Assembly (NCBI GenBank): GCA_964478165.1
Contig: CAYZGU010000016.1
Location: forward strand, 1 to 64,000
Direction of reading: 5' to 3'
Length of the DNA stretch: 64,000 bases
From: CAYZGU01 sp964478165
GTDB taxonomy: Bacteria; Poribacteria; WGA-4E; JAJDTR01
A program made the translations under genes and the position numbers. This document shows, piece by piece, positions 56,716-64,000 of this stretch (the first letter of the stretch is position 1; each line of letters opens with the position of its first letter). A model generated the notes under the pieces. That model ran no database searches, had not been told where the DNA came from, and saw nothing but the letters and a program-made list of their open reading frames with translations.

Positions 56716-58266
56716 TCAAGACAGGTGCCTGAGCACGCGTCCCGGCAACTGTGCGGTGAGAGTTCCTTCCTTCACTACCGGTATGCCGTTGACCAGTACC
56801 CAATGTACGCCGATCGGCGGCTCCACGGGGTTATCCCATGTTGAGCAATCCGACACAGTTTCCGGATTGAATACAACCAAGTCCGCCGCAAGCCCCTCAG
56901 CAATGCGACCCCGATCCCCTATGCCAAAGCGTTCAGCTGGGTATCCGCTCATCTTGTAGATTGCCTCTTCCAATGAGAGCAACTTACGATTTCGCACATA
57001 ACGGCCAAGAAACTGAACAAAACAACCGTATCCTCTAGGATGTGGATGGGGAATGTTGTAGACCCCATCGCTTGCAATCATCATGCGCGGGTGAACTGCG
57101 GTCTCATCGAGACACGCTTCATGGTCCTCACGAGGCGTCTGCCAGGGGAATACGAATGTTTCAATTCCATCTTCGTCGATCATCAAATCGTATGCAAACT
57201 GGTCCCAGGATTTGCCTTCAGACTCCGCCGCCTGAGCCAAGGTCATGCCAACAAATCGTCCCGAGCCCGTATAGCCGACGATCTGATCTCCGTCTGGGCC
57301 GATACTGTCGCGCAAATATGGCAAGGATTTCTCGCGTGTCTCGGGACGCCTCAAAACTTCCAATCGATGTTCCATGCTTCCGATCTGGTATTCTAAGGGA
57401 AGCATCATTGTGAGATGTGTCATTCCGGCCGTATAGAGATATGACTCGAAAGACAGATCGATTCCCTCCCGATCAACACGGTCCAGCAATTCAGCCGACT
57501 CCTGGTCAACACGTTCGTGTGAAATATGAACCGGAATCCCAGATTGCCGTGCTATTTCCAGGGTCTCTTCCCACGCTTTTTTTCGACCGACGGTGCGGTA
57601 GCGAATATGGGCAGCGTAGATGGCACCGTATTCCTTGGCAAGCTTCGATAGCGTAACGAGCTCGCGTAAATCCGAATTGGCGCTCGGTTGATAATCCAGG
57701 CCCAGACAAAGGCAACCGGCACCCGCATCAAGCCATTCACGAGTGGTCTTGAGCATTTGGGAGAGCTCTTCGTCGGTCGCGGGACGTGCGTCCCATCCCA
57801 TGGCTTCTAGGCGAACCGCACAATGTGGGACCTGTGGATAAAGGTTCGCCGGAATGCGGCCAACGAACTCGCCCAAATATGCCTCAACTGTGTTCCAGTC
57901 GAGTGAGAGATCGGTATCGCCATATGCGAATTGGGTATAATGCCAAAGTTCCCGCGCCTTTTTTGGTGGCAACGGTGCCCAACCGAACCCATCTGGAGCT
58001 GTAAGTTGGGTAGTGACTCCCTGACGAACACTACCCATCTGATCCCGTCCTCCCAACAGTGCAATTTCTCCGTGGATGTGCACGTCGATGAAACCAGGGC
58101 TTACGACTTGATCCTTGGCGTCGATGGTGTAATGTGCTTGAGGCGCATCGAGCTTTCCGATTGCAACAATCTTGTCATGAGAAACTCCAACGTCTGCTTT
58201 GTATGGAGCACGCTTTCCGGTTCCATCCACGATCGTTCCGCCAAGAATGACATAGTCAAATTGCAT
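56716..58266 (-). CDS. N-acyl-D-amino-acid deacylase family amidohydrolase
   Basis: A 516-residue amidohydrolase close to D-aminoacylase. His63 and His65 (FIDVHIHGE), His in AAHIRY, His in VHISHE and Asp in MIASDGVYN form the metal and catalytic set. In characterised D-aminoacylases a cysteine in the NCG motif bridges the metals; here the position is Asp92 (TAPDGFG), so the metal site differs. The family also includes dihydropyrimidinase-like and other acyl-D-amino-acid hydrolases, so the substrate is uncertain. ATG at 58266. Probably in one operon with the M55 peptidase and SelA-like genes. Confidence 0.88.
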   Translation of the reverse strand: MQFDYVILGGTIVDGTGKRAPYKADVGVSHDKIVAIGKLDAPQAHYTIDAKDQVVSPGFIDVHIHGEIALLGGRDQMGSVRQGVTTQLTAPDGFGWAPLPPKKARELWHYTQFAYGDTDLSLDWNTVEAYLGEFVGRIPANLYPQVPHCAVRLEAMGWDARPATDEELSQMLKTTREWLDAGAGCLCLGLDYQPSANSDLRELVTLSKLAKEYGAIYAAHIRYRTVGRKKAWEETLEIARQSGIPVHISHERVDQESAELLDRVDREGIDLSFESYLYTAGMTHLTMMLPLEYQIGSMEHRLEVLRRPETREKSLPYLRDSIGPDGDQIVGYTGSGRFVGMTLAQAAESEGKSWDQFAYDLMIDEDGIETFVFPWQTPREDHEACLDETAVHPRMMIASDGVYNIPHPHPRGYGCFVQFLGRYVRNRKLLSLEEAIYKMSGYPAERFGIGDRGRIAEGLAADLVVFNPETVSDCSTWDNPVEPPIGVHWVLVNGIPVVKEGTLTAQLPGRVLRHLS

Positions 58267-58371
58267 TAAATTTTCCCTATTGCCCGAAGGCTTCTGTGCG
58301 ATACATTAAATGAAGACGATTGTCCGGTTATCAGAAGTTAGGCGCCGGAAGGTCTCTTGCGAATTTTCGGA

Positions 58372-59571
58372 CTATCCAACGAGTTCCTGACGTATTCGTT
58401 GTGCTAGGACAACCGTGTTATCGTCGTTAAGATGGAGTGGATTGATACGGAGTTTTGCCTCTCGGACGCCGTTGTGACTGACGTAAATTGGTGGAGTGCC
58501 CTGTCGGAGGGCGCGACACAGGTCCATAGCACTTCGACCTATTGCGCCTTCATCAATGTCGATTTCCAAAAGAGGAAGGCTTTCGCCATCCTCTTTGTCT
58601 ACGATAGAGCATTTTGCCGGGCAGCCATCCACTTTTGCGATGACCTGCTTGAGAAGGGCACGGGCCTTATCCGGCCGGTCATCATAAGCCCCCGCAGTAA
58701 AGAGTTTTAAAGCCACAAGTAAAGCAATAATTTCTTCCTTTGACACCTTAAATCCACGGCCGATGCCGTGTCTGGGAATACCAGAAAACTTCGACTTGTC
58801 AATAAATTCAAGTGGTGGTTGCCAAAGTTCTAGATGATCATCCATATCTAGTAGCTGTAGTGCCGCCGCACCAATAAGATCGCGAGAGCCGCACAGAATT
58901 CCGGTTGACTGAGGGCCACGAATTGATTTTCCACCGCTGAATGCCACTAAGTCGGCACCTGTCGCTGCAATCGTGTTCAAGTTGCTACGTGGTGGCAGCT
59001 CACCGGCGGCATCGACTATGACTTTGAGGCCACGTCGATGAGCGGATTGCACCAAGTCTTCCAGTGGTGGAGTACTATTGGCGCCGTATACGTACAGGAT
59101 GCCGGCTGTTTGCGGACCAACCGCGGCCTCGTACTCCCAGACCTCGGTTCGTCGTACTCCTGCATTAGACACAATCTCATTAAATCCCACTTCCACGAGT
59201 CGTGCGCCTGCTGCACGTACCGCGTGATCGTACCCGCTGCGCTGTTCTCTCGCCACAATGAATTCATGAGGAAAGCCTTCAGTATGAGGAAGCCTCTCCA
59301 TCTTACTGAGGTCAAAGCCAGTCAGGATAGAGGCTGTTCCCAAAGTTAAGGCCGAGAATGCCCCAGCTGTTACGAGACCGGCTTCCGTGTTGGTGGTTTC
59401 GGCAATCCTTCGTGAAGCCACGGCCTGCAGCTGCTCCAGGGGAACGGCATGGCCAGCTGCCTCCCGAAATGCATCGAGAACTTCTTCAGGCATTGGCGCG
59501 CCGCCCAACCGTGTAACGGATCCGGATGCATTAATAATTGGACTTAATCCAAACTCTTCATAAATAGACAT
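58372..59571 (-). CDS. SelA-like PLP enzyme (DgaE/YhfS-type)
   Basis: A 399-residue fold-type I PLP enzyme of the selenocysteine synthase-like group. NASGSVTRLGGAPMPEEV at the start and FSGGKSIRGPQSTG, with the Schiff-base lysine, are typical; DAAGELPP holds the cofactor-binding Asp. Real SelA acts with tRNA-Sec, but shorter relatives such as D-glucosaminate-6-phosphate ammonia-lyase act on small D-amino compounds, and the gene order with two D-amino-acid hydrolases favours that. ATG at 59571. The gap to the deacylase gene is about 100 bp. Confidence 0.87.
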   Translation of the reverse strand: MSIYEEFGLSPIINASGSVTRLGGAPMPEEVLDAFREAAGHAVPLEQLQAVASRRIAETTNTEAGLVTAGAFSALTLGTASILTGFDLSKMERLPHTEGFPHEFIVAREQRSGYDHAVRAAGARLVEVGFNEIVSNAGVRRTEVWEYEAAVGPQTAGILYVYGANSTPPLEDLVQSAHRRGLKVIVDAAGELPPRSNLNTIAATGADLVAFSGGKSIRGPQSTGILCGSRDLIGAAALQLLDMDDHLELWQPPLEFIDKSKFSGIPRHGIGRGFKVSKEEIIALLVALKLFTAGAYDDRPDKARALLKQVIAKVDGCPAKCSIVDKEDGESLPLLEIDIDEGAIGRSAMDLCRALRQGTPPIYVSHNGVREAKLRINPLHLNDDNTVVLAQRIRQELVG

Positions 59572-59656
59572 GGTTTATAGTGTTGTTGTTTGTAGTGTGC
59601 GTCAGACTGAGCACGGATTGTGACTCTGAATCGGGGTTGTTTGATTGGACAATTGA

Positions 59657-60490
59657 TTACGACCAAACGAAAACCTCATCATTATCTGGCGAGATAGCAA
59701 AGAACACGGCAAGCACGATGCGTGGCGTAGTTCCGGAGAAAGGTGGCAGTTCATGAAGGGTTTCTGAGCAAAACACATAAAAATCACCCTGATTTAGAGT
59801 AATACGGGTTCGATCGATCTGATGGGTTACAGCGAACTCGTGAAATTTGCTGTGTTTAAATACGTCTTGCAAGTCTGGTGTCCATTGGCGATTGTACAGA
59901 ACGGCGTGCCCGGTCTCCCCATCATCTTGCGGGGTCTGGAAGCAGAGCACCGCAGCGAACTGCTTGTCAAAGCCCGAAACAGCATAATCGCTCAGCCGTC
60001 CACGTTTCGAAACTGAATCGAAGTGCGGGGAGTGACCCACACCTTCATAATATGTTCGAAAAATGGCAGGGCCATAGTAACTTCCGTCTCGTTCGTGCGC
60101 AACCACTACATTCTTTTCCGGAATGAGTGTGGATAACGCCGTATAAATGAACTTGATCGGGTCATCGTATCCATCAAACAGACTTGAAAATAGACGATGA
60201 GTTTGTTCGGCGTGTCGGAAGAAGTGTTCCCTATCCTTGCCGTGTGTGCCTAGGCTAGTTCCTATATCCACACGTGGAATCTTGTCGCTGTCGAGTTGCC
60301 GCGGGTCGTATAGTAATCCACGTTCATAGAAGCGCTTAATCAATCCAGAACAATGATTGGGCTTAAACGCTTGGCGAATTATTAACGCTGGAATACGACC
60401 TGAGGCCAGCTCATCAATCGGATTTGGGTAGTGTGCACGTATGGTCTCGAAATCGGATACGAGCGGTGCCCATTGCTGGCCTGATTCCAT
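59657..60490 (-). CDS. 2OG-Fe(II) oxygenase family protein
   Basis: A 277-residue Fe(II)/2-oxoglutarate oxygenase of the prolyl-hydroxylase-like shape. The facial triad is His and Asp in GHSPHFDSVS and the distal His in SETLHELPPFSGTTPRIVLAVFF, whose Arg should bind 2-oxoglutarate. Its N-terminal 60 residues have no clear family match. AGGAG lies 5 nt before the ATG at 60490. It is placed between the D-amino-acid set and a sugar isomerase-like gene, all on the minus strand. Substrate unknown. Confidence 0.85.
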   Translation of the reverse strand: MESGQQWAPLVSDFETIRAHYPNPIDELASGRIPALIIRQAFKPNHCSGLIKRFYERGLLYDPRQLDSDKIPRVDIGTSLGTHGKDREHFFRHAEQTHRLFSSLFDGYDDPIKFIYTALSTLIPEKNVVVAHERDGSYYGPAIFRTYYEGVGHSPHFDSVSKRGRLSDYAVSGFDKQFAAVLCFQTPQDDGETGHAVLYNRQWTPDLQDVFKHSKFHEFAVTHQIDRTRITLNQGDFYVFCSETLHELPPFSGTTPRIVLAVFFAISPDNDEVFVWS

Positions 60491-60566
60491 TGGAACTCCT
60501 CTGTGTGTCGCGCCTACTCCGCCTGTTGAGTTAATAGAGGTGAAATGTATATTCGTTCCCAGACGA

Positions 60567-61451
60567 TTAACCTATGGTCACACCAACTTCTCTCGCAACC
60601 TGCCTAATGTATTGTTGTCCGGCAATCGTACCTGCTTCCGGAAAGTGCTCTACGTGTATCATAACATCGTGGTCCAACTGGTCCAAACGGCGTAGGATGG
60701 TTGCGTAGTCGATACCACCGGTGCCTGGTACCGCTTCATCCACACGGCAGATTATGCTTATCGGTGAGGCTGAGTGAATCGTCGCGTCCTTTGCGTGGAG
60801 AGCAACAACCTTATCGCCAATTTCGTCGAAAATCTCATTGGCAAAGTCCGTCATTCTAAGGAACATCTGGGGCCAGGTCAAATTGACAGGATCGAGAAGC
60901 GCTTTGAGCCGAGGTGATGGAACAGCGTCAAACAGTTGTTTGTAACGTTGTATAGAGTAGATCGGAGTGACAATGTGAGGATGGATTCCAACATCAACGC
61001 CTACCTCTTCAGCATAAGGCATTAATTCCTCAACAGCACCGATGACACGGGTGAAGGTCTCATCGGACCACATCGGTGGAATTTGTCCACCTCGCCCTTT
61101 GAAGGTTTTGGGGAGCTCATCCTTCCAAATTCTGCCAATGAGTACGGCGCAGGCGATACAGTGTGCCCCCAATATGCTAGCGTGACGTAACTGGCGGCGA
61201 TGTCCTTCAATTGCCTCCCGATACTCTTGCTTGTCTGGTGAAGCGAATCCGCCTTGGTGCCCGCTACACTCGCCGACCCGAATACCATGATCGTCAAGAA
61301 ATCGTTTGGCCTCTTCGGCATCTGAATCGCTCCAGTCTCTAGGCGTATGAGTCGTTACAGTCTTGACCTCCATCAGCCCAACTTTATACAGAAATTCGGC
61401 GCGCGCCTCTGCCGTGTTTCCCAAAGCAACGCTCGGGCTCATTAGAATCAT
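60567..61451 (-). CDS. Sugar phosphate isomerase/epimerase family protein (xylose isomerase-like TIM barrel)
   Basis: A 294-residue TIM-barrel protein of the AP-endonuclease family 2 / IolE-like group. Metal-binding residues appear along the barrel: His in IHPHIV, Asp in LLDPVNL, His in LHAKDATI and Glu or His in IHVEHFPEAG. Such enzymes isomerise or epimerise keto-sugars, inosose or hydroxypyruvate. ATG at 61451 or 61442 can start the protein. A run of eight G residues on the coding strand (61461-61468) lies just upstream and may act in place of a normal ribosome binding site. Confidence 0.85.
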   Translation of the reverse strand: MILMSPSVALGNTAEARAEFLYKVGLMEVKTVTTHTPRDWSDSDAEEAKRFLDDHGIRVGECSGHQGGFASPDKQEYREAIEGHRRQLRHASILGAHCIACAVLIGRIWKDELPKTFKGRGGQIPPMWSDETFTRVIGAVEELMPYAEEVGVDVGIHPHIVTPIYSIQRYKQLFDAVPSPRLKALLDPVNLTWPQMFLRMTDFANEIFDEIGDKVVALHAKDATIHSASPISIICRVDEAVPGTGGIDYATILRRLDQLDHDVMIHVEHFPEAGTIAGQQYIRQVAREVGVTIG

Positions 61452-61460
61452 TTAGGCTAT

Positions 61461-61468
61461 CCCCCCCC
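61461..61468. repeat. C8 homopolymer upstream of the isomerase gene
   Basis: Eight C on the plus strand (G8 on the coding strand), 9 nt before the ATG at 61451. Homopolymers of this length can slip during replication or sequencing; the site is also where a ribosome binding site would be. Confidence 0.6.
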
Positions 61469-61480
61469 ACATTCAGAATT

Positions 61481-61542
61481 AAAAAGAAAAGCCCCCTGAG
61501 TACGATAGCAAATCTTACTATTTAATCTCGCAATCAGGAGGC
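61481..61542 (-). terminator. Intrinsic terminator of the LamG gene
   Basis: On the minus strand GCCTCCTGA (61534-61542) pairs with TCAGGGGGC (61491-61499, one G-T wobble) across a 34-nt loop, followed by TTTTCTTTTT (61481-61490). It lies 70 nt after the end of the LamG gene. Confidence 0.7.
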
Positions 61543-61612
61543 ATATTTACATGTACAGATGTTGTCCAGGAGCAATAACTAGAAGCTCACTACTCCCAGA
61601 AGCTAGAAGATT

Positions 61613-62410
61613 CTAGTATTGGCGCTTGACCGCGGCCCAAGTGCTTGCCAATTTGGCCGTCGGCTCAACGGCGGTGCCGCCGGCTAATGGAGCGCCGTCT
61701 GCTGCCCACTCAGCTCCACCCTCGAGGACTCCGGTGTTTTCGTTGCCTGAAGAGTCGGCAGTTTCATCGCCTGAACCTTCGTTGAAGTGATAAAGTGCAA
61801 CAGTATCACCGTCCGCTGTGAATTCGCTTGTTGGAACATCGATATCGGCAGCTGGATATCGCGCCACGTTGGACACCCTAACCTCATCAATCTGTCCCGT
61901 GAACGCTTCGCCCCACTGCGGCAACCATCCAACTAGAAAATCGGCGAGCGATGTGTTAATCGCACCCGGAGCTTCAATAGTGTCCTTGTGGGTTCCGTTG
62001 ACATGAAGTTCGATAACAGCACCGTCAAACGACGTTGCGACGTGGGTCCACTCGTCCGTGTCTACATCTCCACTACCGTTCCATGCCCACTCCGCTGAAT
62101 TAACAGCAGCTTGGTAGGTGTTATCACCAACTTTAACGGCATGCATGAACGTGTCCGCTTTGCCAGCGATGAATGAACGTCCACCAGCGGCATCAATGGC
62201 TGTCGGATAAATCCACGCTTCGAGTGTGAGTTGCTCGCCCAGGTTCAGGCTTTCGCTATGTGCAACTCGAACGACCGTGCCTTCTGCCGGCTCATCGGCT
62301 GGTACCTGCTGACCCGCGTCGAATGAAATGGACTGTGCAAAGAGGGCCGGACTGATTATCAGTGTAGCTACCAACACCATGCTAGCGTGCAATATTATTT
62401 GCTTTTTCAA
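61613..62410 (-). CDS. Secreted LamG-domain protein
   Basis: A 265-residue exported protein. Residues 1-25 are a signal peptide (cleavage near LFA-QS). One LamG/concanavalin-like domain spans about 45-215 (LTLEAWIYPT, WTHVATSFDG, IELHVNGT and GQIDEVRVSNVARYPA are standard), and VALYHFNEGSG marks its end. The protein ends in KLASTWAAVKRQY, which resembles the end of the LamG protein at 63050-63904. The TTG start at 62410 has AAGGAG 6 nt upstream. Likely carbohydrate binding or cell-surface protein. Confidence 0.88.
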   Translation of the reverse strand: MKKQIILHASMVLVATLIISPALFAQSISFDAGQQVPADEPAEGTVVRVAHSESLNLGEQLTLEAWIYPTAIDAAGGRSFIAGKADTFMHAVKVGDNTYQAAVNSAEWAWNGSGDVDTDEWTHVATSFDGAVIELHVNGTHKDTIEAPGAINTSLADFLVGWLPQWGEAFTGQIDEVRVSNVARYPAADIDVPTSEFTADGDTVALYHFNEGSGDETADSSGNENTGVLEGGAEWAADGAPLAGGTAVEPTAKLASTWAAVKRQY

Positions 62411-63049
62411 TTTTAACTCCTTGTTTGCTGTTAAGTGTCAATAAAAGATAGGAATGTTAACATTCAATAGTAGCCAATTCTTAACTCCTCTCAAGAATGG
62501 CGGCGATTGCGGTGCTTACATAATCTTAAATGCCGCACTCGACGCAGAAGCCTGAGGCGCCACCGGGAATGAAAACAAGCCACCCGTTCAGTTTAACATA
62601 TTCGATAATGTGCGTCAAGTCGATATTAATAAAATTGTCTTAGATTCGAGAAAAAAAGAATCCAGATGTAGTCTTAGAACGTTATTATAGTACGCAAACG
62701 TGGGATGGCACCTTCAGAAGACAGTTAGACGCCCATTTTGATAAAATCGGTCCTAACTTTTATCATCGAGCGCCACCGAACTCAATTCTACCGATTATCT
62801 AAAGCTCATCTTCTTACGTTCGGCGTGCGAATTCGTCAAGAAATGAACATCTCCTGCATAGTTTTACTTTAGAATCAATCTTCTAATCTTAAATGGCCAT
62901 TTTGCGTTGACATTTGATCGGCTCTTGTATAGAATCTGTTTCTCTGATACACAGAAGGCGCCTCTGTCTTCAAAACTGCCAATTGTGTCCTTCAAACCGT
63001 TGGTAATGTTTTTGACTATTAATCGGATAAAGTCGAGGGGATCGTCGAA
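62411..63049. other. Divergent intergenic region between two LamG genes
   Basis: About 640 bp, AT-rich. Both promoters must be here, but I cannot mark one with confidence. Confidence 0.5.
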
Positions 63050-63904
63050 ATGAGAAATTTGATTATCAAATTGTGTTTGATTGGCCTCACATCGATTGCG
63101 TTTAATCTCGCCGTCACAGGTAATAGTTTTGGACAATCTCCGTTACTTCGAAAGGTCGTGGCCATGTGGTTGTTTGATGACGGTGGTAGACCTCGGGTCA
63201 TCAAGGATATTTCCGGAAATGGTCATCACGCAGACATTAGAAATAGTCCGAAACTCGTAAAGGGAAAATTTGGCCGAGCAATGCGCTTCAATGGCGCTTT
63301 TCACGCTAAGACTTATTTGGAGGTTCCAGATCATGAAGAACTTCAGATTACTGATGTGATATCGATTGTTGCCTGGGTGAAACGCCCCATCGAGGCGGAA
63401 GACAGAGCACCGTACTACATACTTGCAAAAGGCAGGGAGTGGCAATGGGATGTACCAGCATACGGAATCGCCCTTCACAAGGTATTTGACAACATGCTCT
63501 TCTTCTGGTACAAAGGGGGATATCAAGGCACTGATGGTATAATAGATGGGGAGTGGCATCACTACGCCGTTGTCGCCAGAAATGGAAGCACGACACCCAC
63601 CATGTACATTGACGGAGAGCCGAAAAAAGTTACACATGTAGACGGGAAAACACGAATAAATCTGGCGCGTAGTCCGGAAAACAGCAAGATTAACCTAATT
63701 ATAGGCGCCTTGATGCACCATAAACCCAGGTTTCACTCTTTTAGTGACAACACAATCGATGAGGTTGCCATCTTTAGAAGCGAGTTGACGCACGCTGACA
63801 TTAAGCACGTTATGAACAAGGGGCTCAATCGAAGTCTTTACCCAGTTCAATCGGCGGACAGGCTTGCTACTAGCTGGGCCAAACTTCGAGTAGGCGCTAA
63901 ATAG
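63050..63904 (+). CDS. Secreted LamG-domain protein
   Basis: A 284-residue exported protein with a signal peptide (1-29, cleavage near SFG-QS) and a LamG domain (about 38-250): MWLFDDGG, MRFNGAFH, ISIVAWVKRP, WHHYAVVARNG, PTMYIDGEPK and NTIDEVAIFRSELT are visible. The C-terminus RLATSWAKLRVGAK matches the other LamG protein's last residues and may be a sorting or attachment signal. GAGGGG lies 9 nt before the ATG. Another exported protein starts 40 bp downstream. Confidence 0.88.
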   Translation: MRNLIIKLCLIGLTSIAFNLAVTGNSFGQSPLLRKVVAMWLFDDGGRPRVIKDISGNGHHADIRNSPKLVKGKFGRAMRFNGAFHAKTYLEVPDHEELQITDVISIVAWVKRPIEAEDRAPYYILAKGREWQWDVPAYGIALHKVFDNMLFFWYKGGYQGTDGIIDGEWHHYAVVARNGSTTPTMYIDGEPKKVTHVDGKTRINLARSPENSKINLIIGALMHHKPRFHSFSDNTIDEVAIFRSELTHADIKHVMNKGLNRSLYPVQSADRLATSWAKLRVGAK

Positions 63905-63944
63905 TTACCTACTCGATACGGAGAGAATTCTCAAGGATATAGCA

Positions 63945-64000
63945 ATGAGACCAAAAAATACAATTAACATTGTACTTGTTTCCATTTCACTTCTAATGGT
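63945..64000 (+). CDS. Start of an exported protein (partial)
   Basis: ATG at 63945 with AAGGA upstream opens a frame beginning MRPKNTINIVLVSISLLMV, a typical signal peptide start. It runs off the window and cannot be identified. Co-directional with and close behind the LamG gene, so probably co-transcribed. Confidence 0.55.
   Translation, partial: MRPKNTINIVLVSISLLM

Noticed and set aside
1..64000. CRISPR arrays, rRNA, intact insertion sequences and prophage genes
   Set aside because: I looked for regularly spaced repeats, transposase or integrase motifs and phage structural proteins on both strands and saw none.

Overview
The window reads as bacterial chromosome of moderate GC with long non-coding stretches and at least one decayed gene. 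The gene content (LamG-type secreted proteins, phytanoyl-CoA dioxygenase-like enzymes, a DUF4159 protein, sulfatase, sialidase-like and heparinase-like enzymes, M55 D-aminopeptidase, many PLP enzymes) resembles what is known from Candidatus Poribacteria and similar host- or particle-associated marine bacteria. This placement is an inference from gene content; there is no rRNA or other marker in the window to confirm it. Several genes start with GTG or TTG behind a good ribosome binding site.

Layout. 0.1-1.5 kb: a UMF1-type MFS transporter. 1.6-4.9 kb (minus): a sulfur/cysteine operon Rrf2 regulator - cysteine synthase - APS/PAPS reductase - MoaD/ThiS-like sulfur carrier - JAMM protease. 5-6.4 kb: a deaminase-type amidohydrolase. 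8.1-13.7 kb: lipoate ligase/octanoyltransferase family protein, argininosuccinate synthase, a class III aminotransferase and a threonine dehydratase-like enzyme. 14.5-18.5 kb: two CBS proteins followed by the two subunits of a 2-oxoacid:ferredoxin oxidoreductase. 18.9-26.4 kb: a ZIP metal transporter and a carbohydrate set (BNR-type glycosidase-like protein, Gfo/Idh/MocA oxidoreductase, zinc-type dehydrogenase, L-rhamnonate dehydratase-like enolase-superfamily enzyme). 28-36.5 kb: an orphan PotC-like permease, a heparinase II/III-like protein, a pseudogene of an FG-GAP repeat protein with a C-terminal sorting domain, a MacB-like permease and a gamma-glutamyltransferase.

36.6-41.6 kb holds the most unusual locus: a protein whose N-terminus looks like domain I of the DNA polymerase III sliding clamp, joined in frame to a membrane segment, a proline-rich linker and a DUF4159 domain. 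It is divergent from DNA polymerase IV, which carries a C-terminal clamp-binding motif, and the spacer contains two perfect hairpins. An RNA polymerase omega-like gene follows. 41.8-50 kb: GH20 hexosaminidase, an unknown protein, a Mug/TDG DNA glycosylase whose catalytic Asn is Tyr, two Fe(II)/2-oxoglutarate dioxygenases, an AttH/CrtC lipocalin-like secreted protein and a DUF523-DUF1722 protein. 50.3-61.5 kb: an M28-like peptidase, sialidase, sulfatase, dioxygenases, and a D-amino-acid set (M55 D-aminopeptidase, N-acyl-D-amino-acid deacylase family, SelA-like PLP enzyme), then a sugar isomerase-like protein. 61.6-64 kb: two divergent secreted LamG proteins that share a short C-terminal motif, and the start of another exported protein.

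Together the genes suggest a heterotroph that takes apart sulfated and aminated glycans, peptides and D-amino-acid compounds, makes cysteine by a carrier-protein route, and oxidises 2-oxoacids with ferredoxin. Intergenic DNA repeatedly carries long, perfect or near-perfect inverted repeats that lack the T-tract of ordinary terminators.
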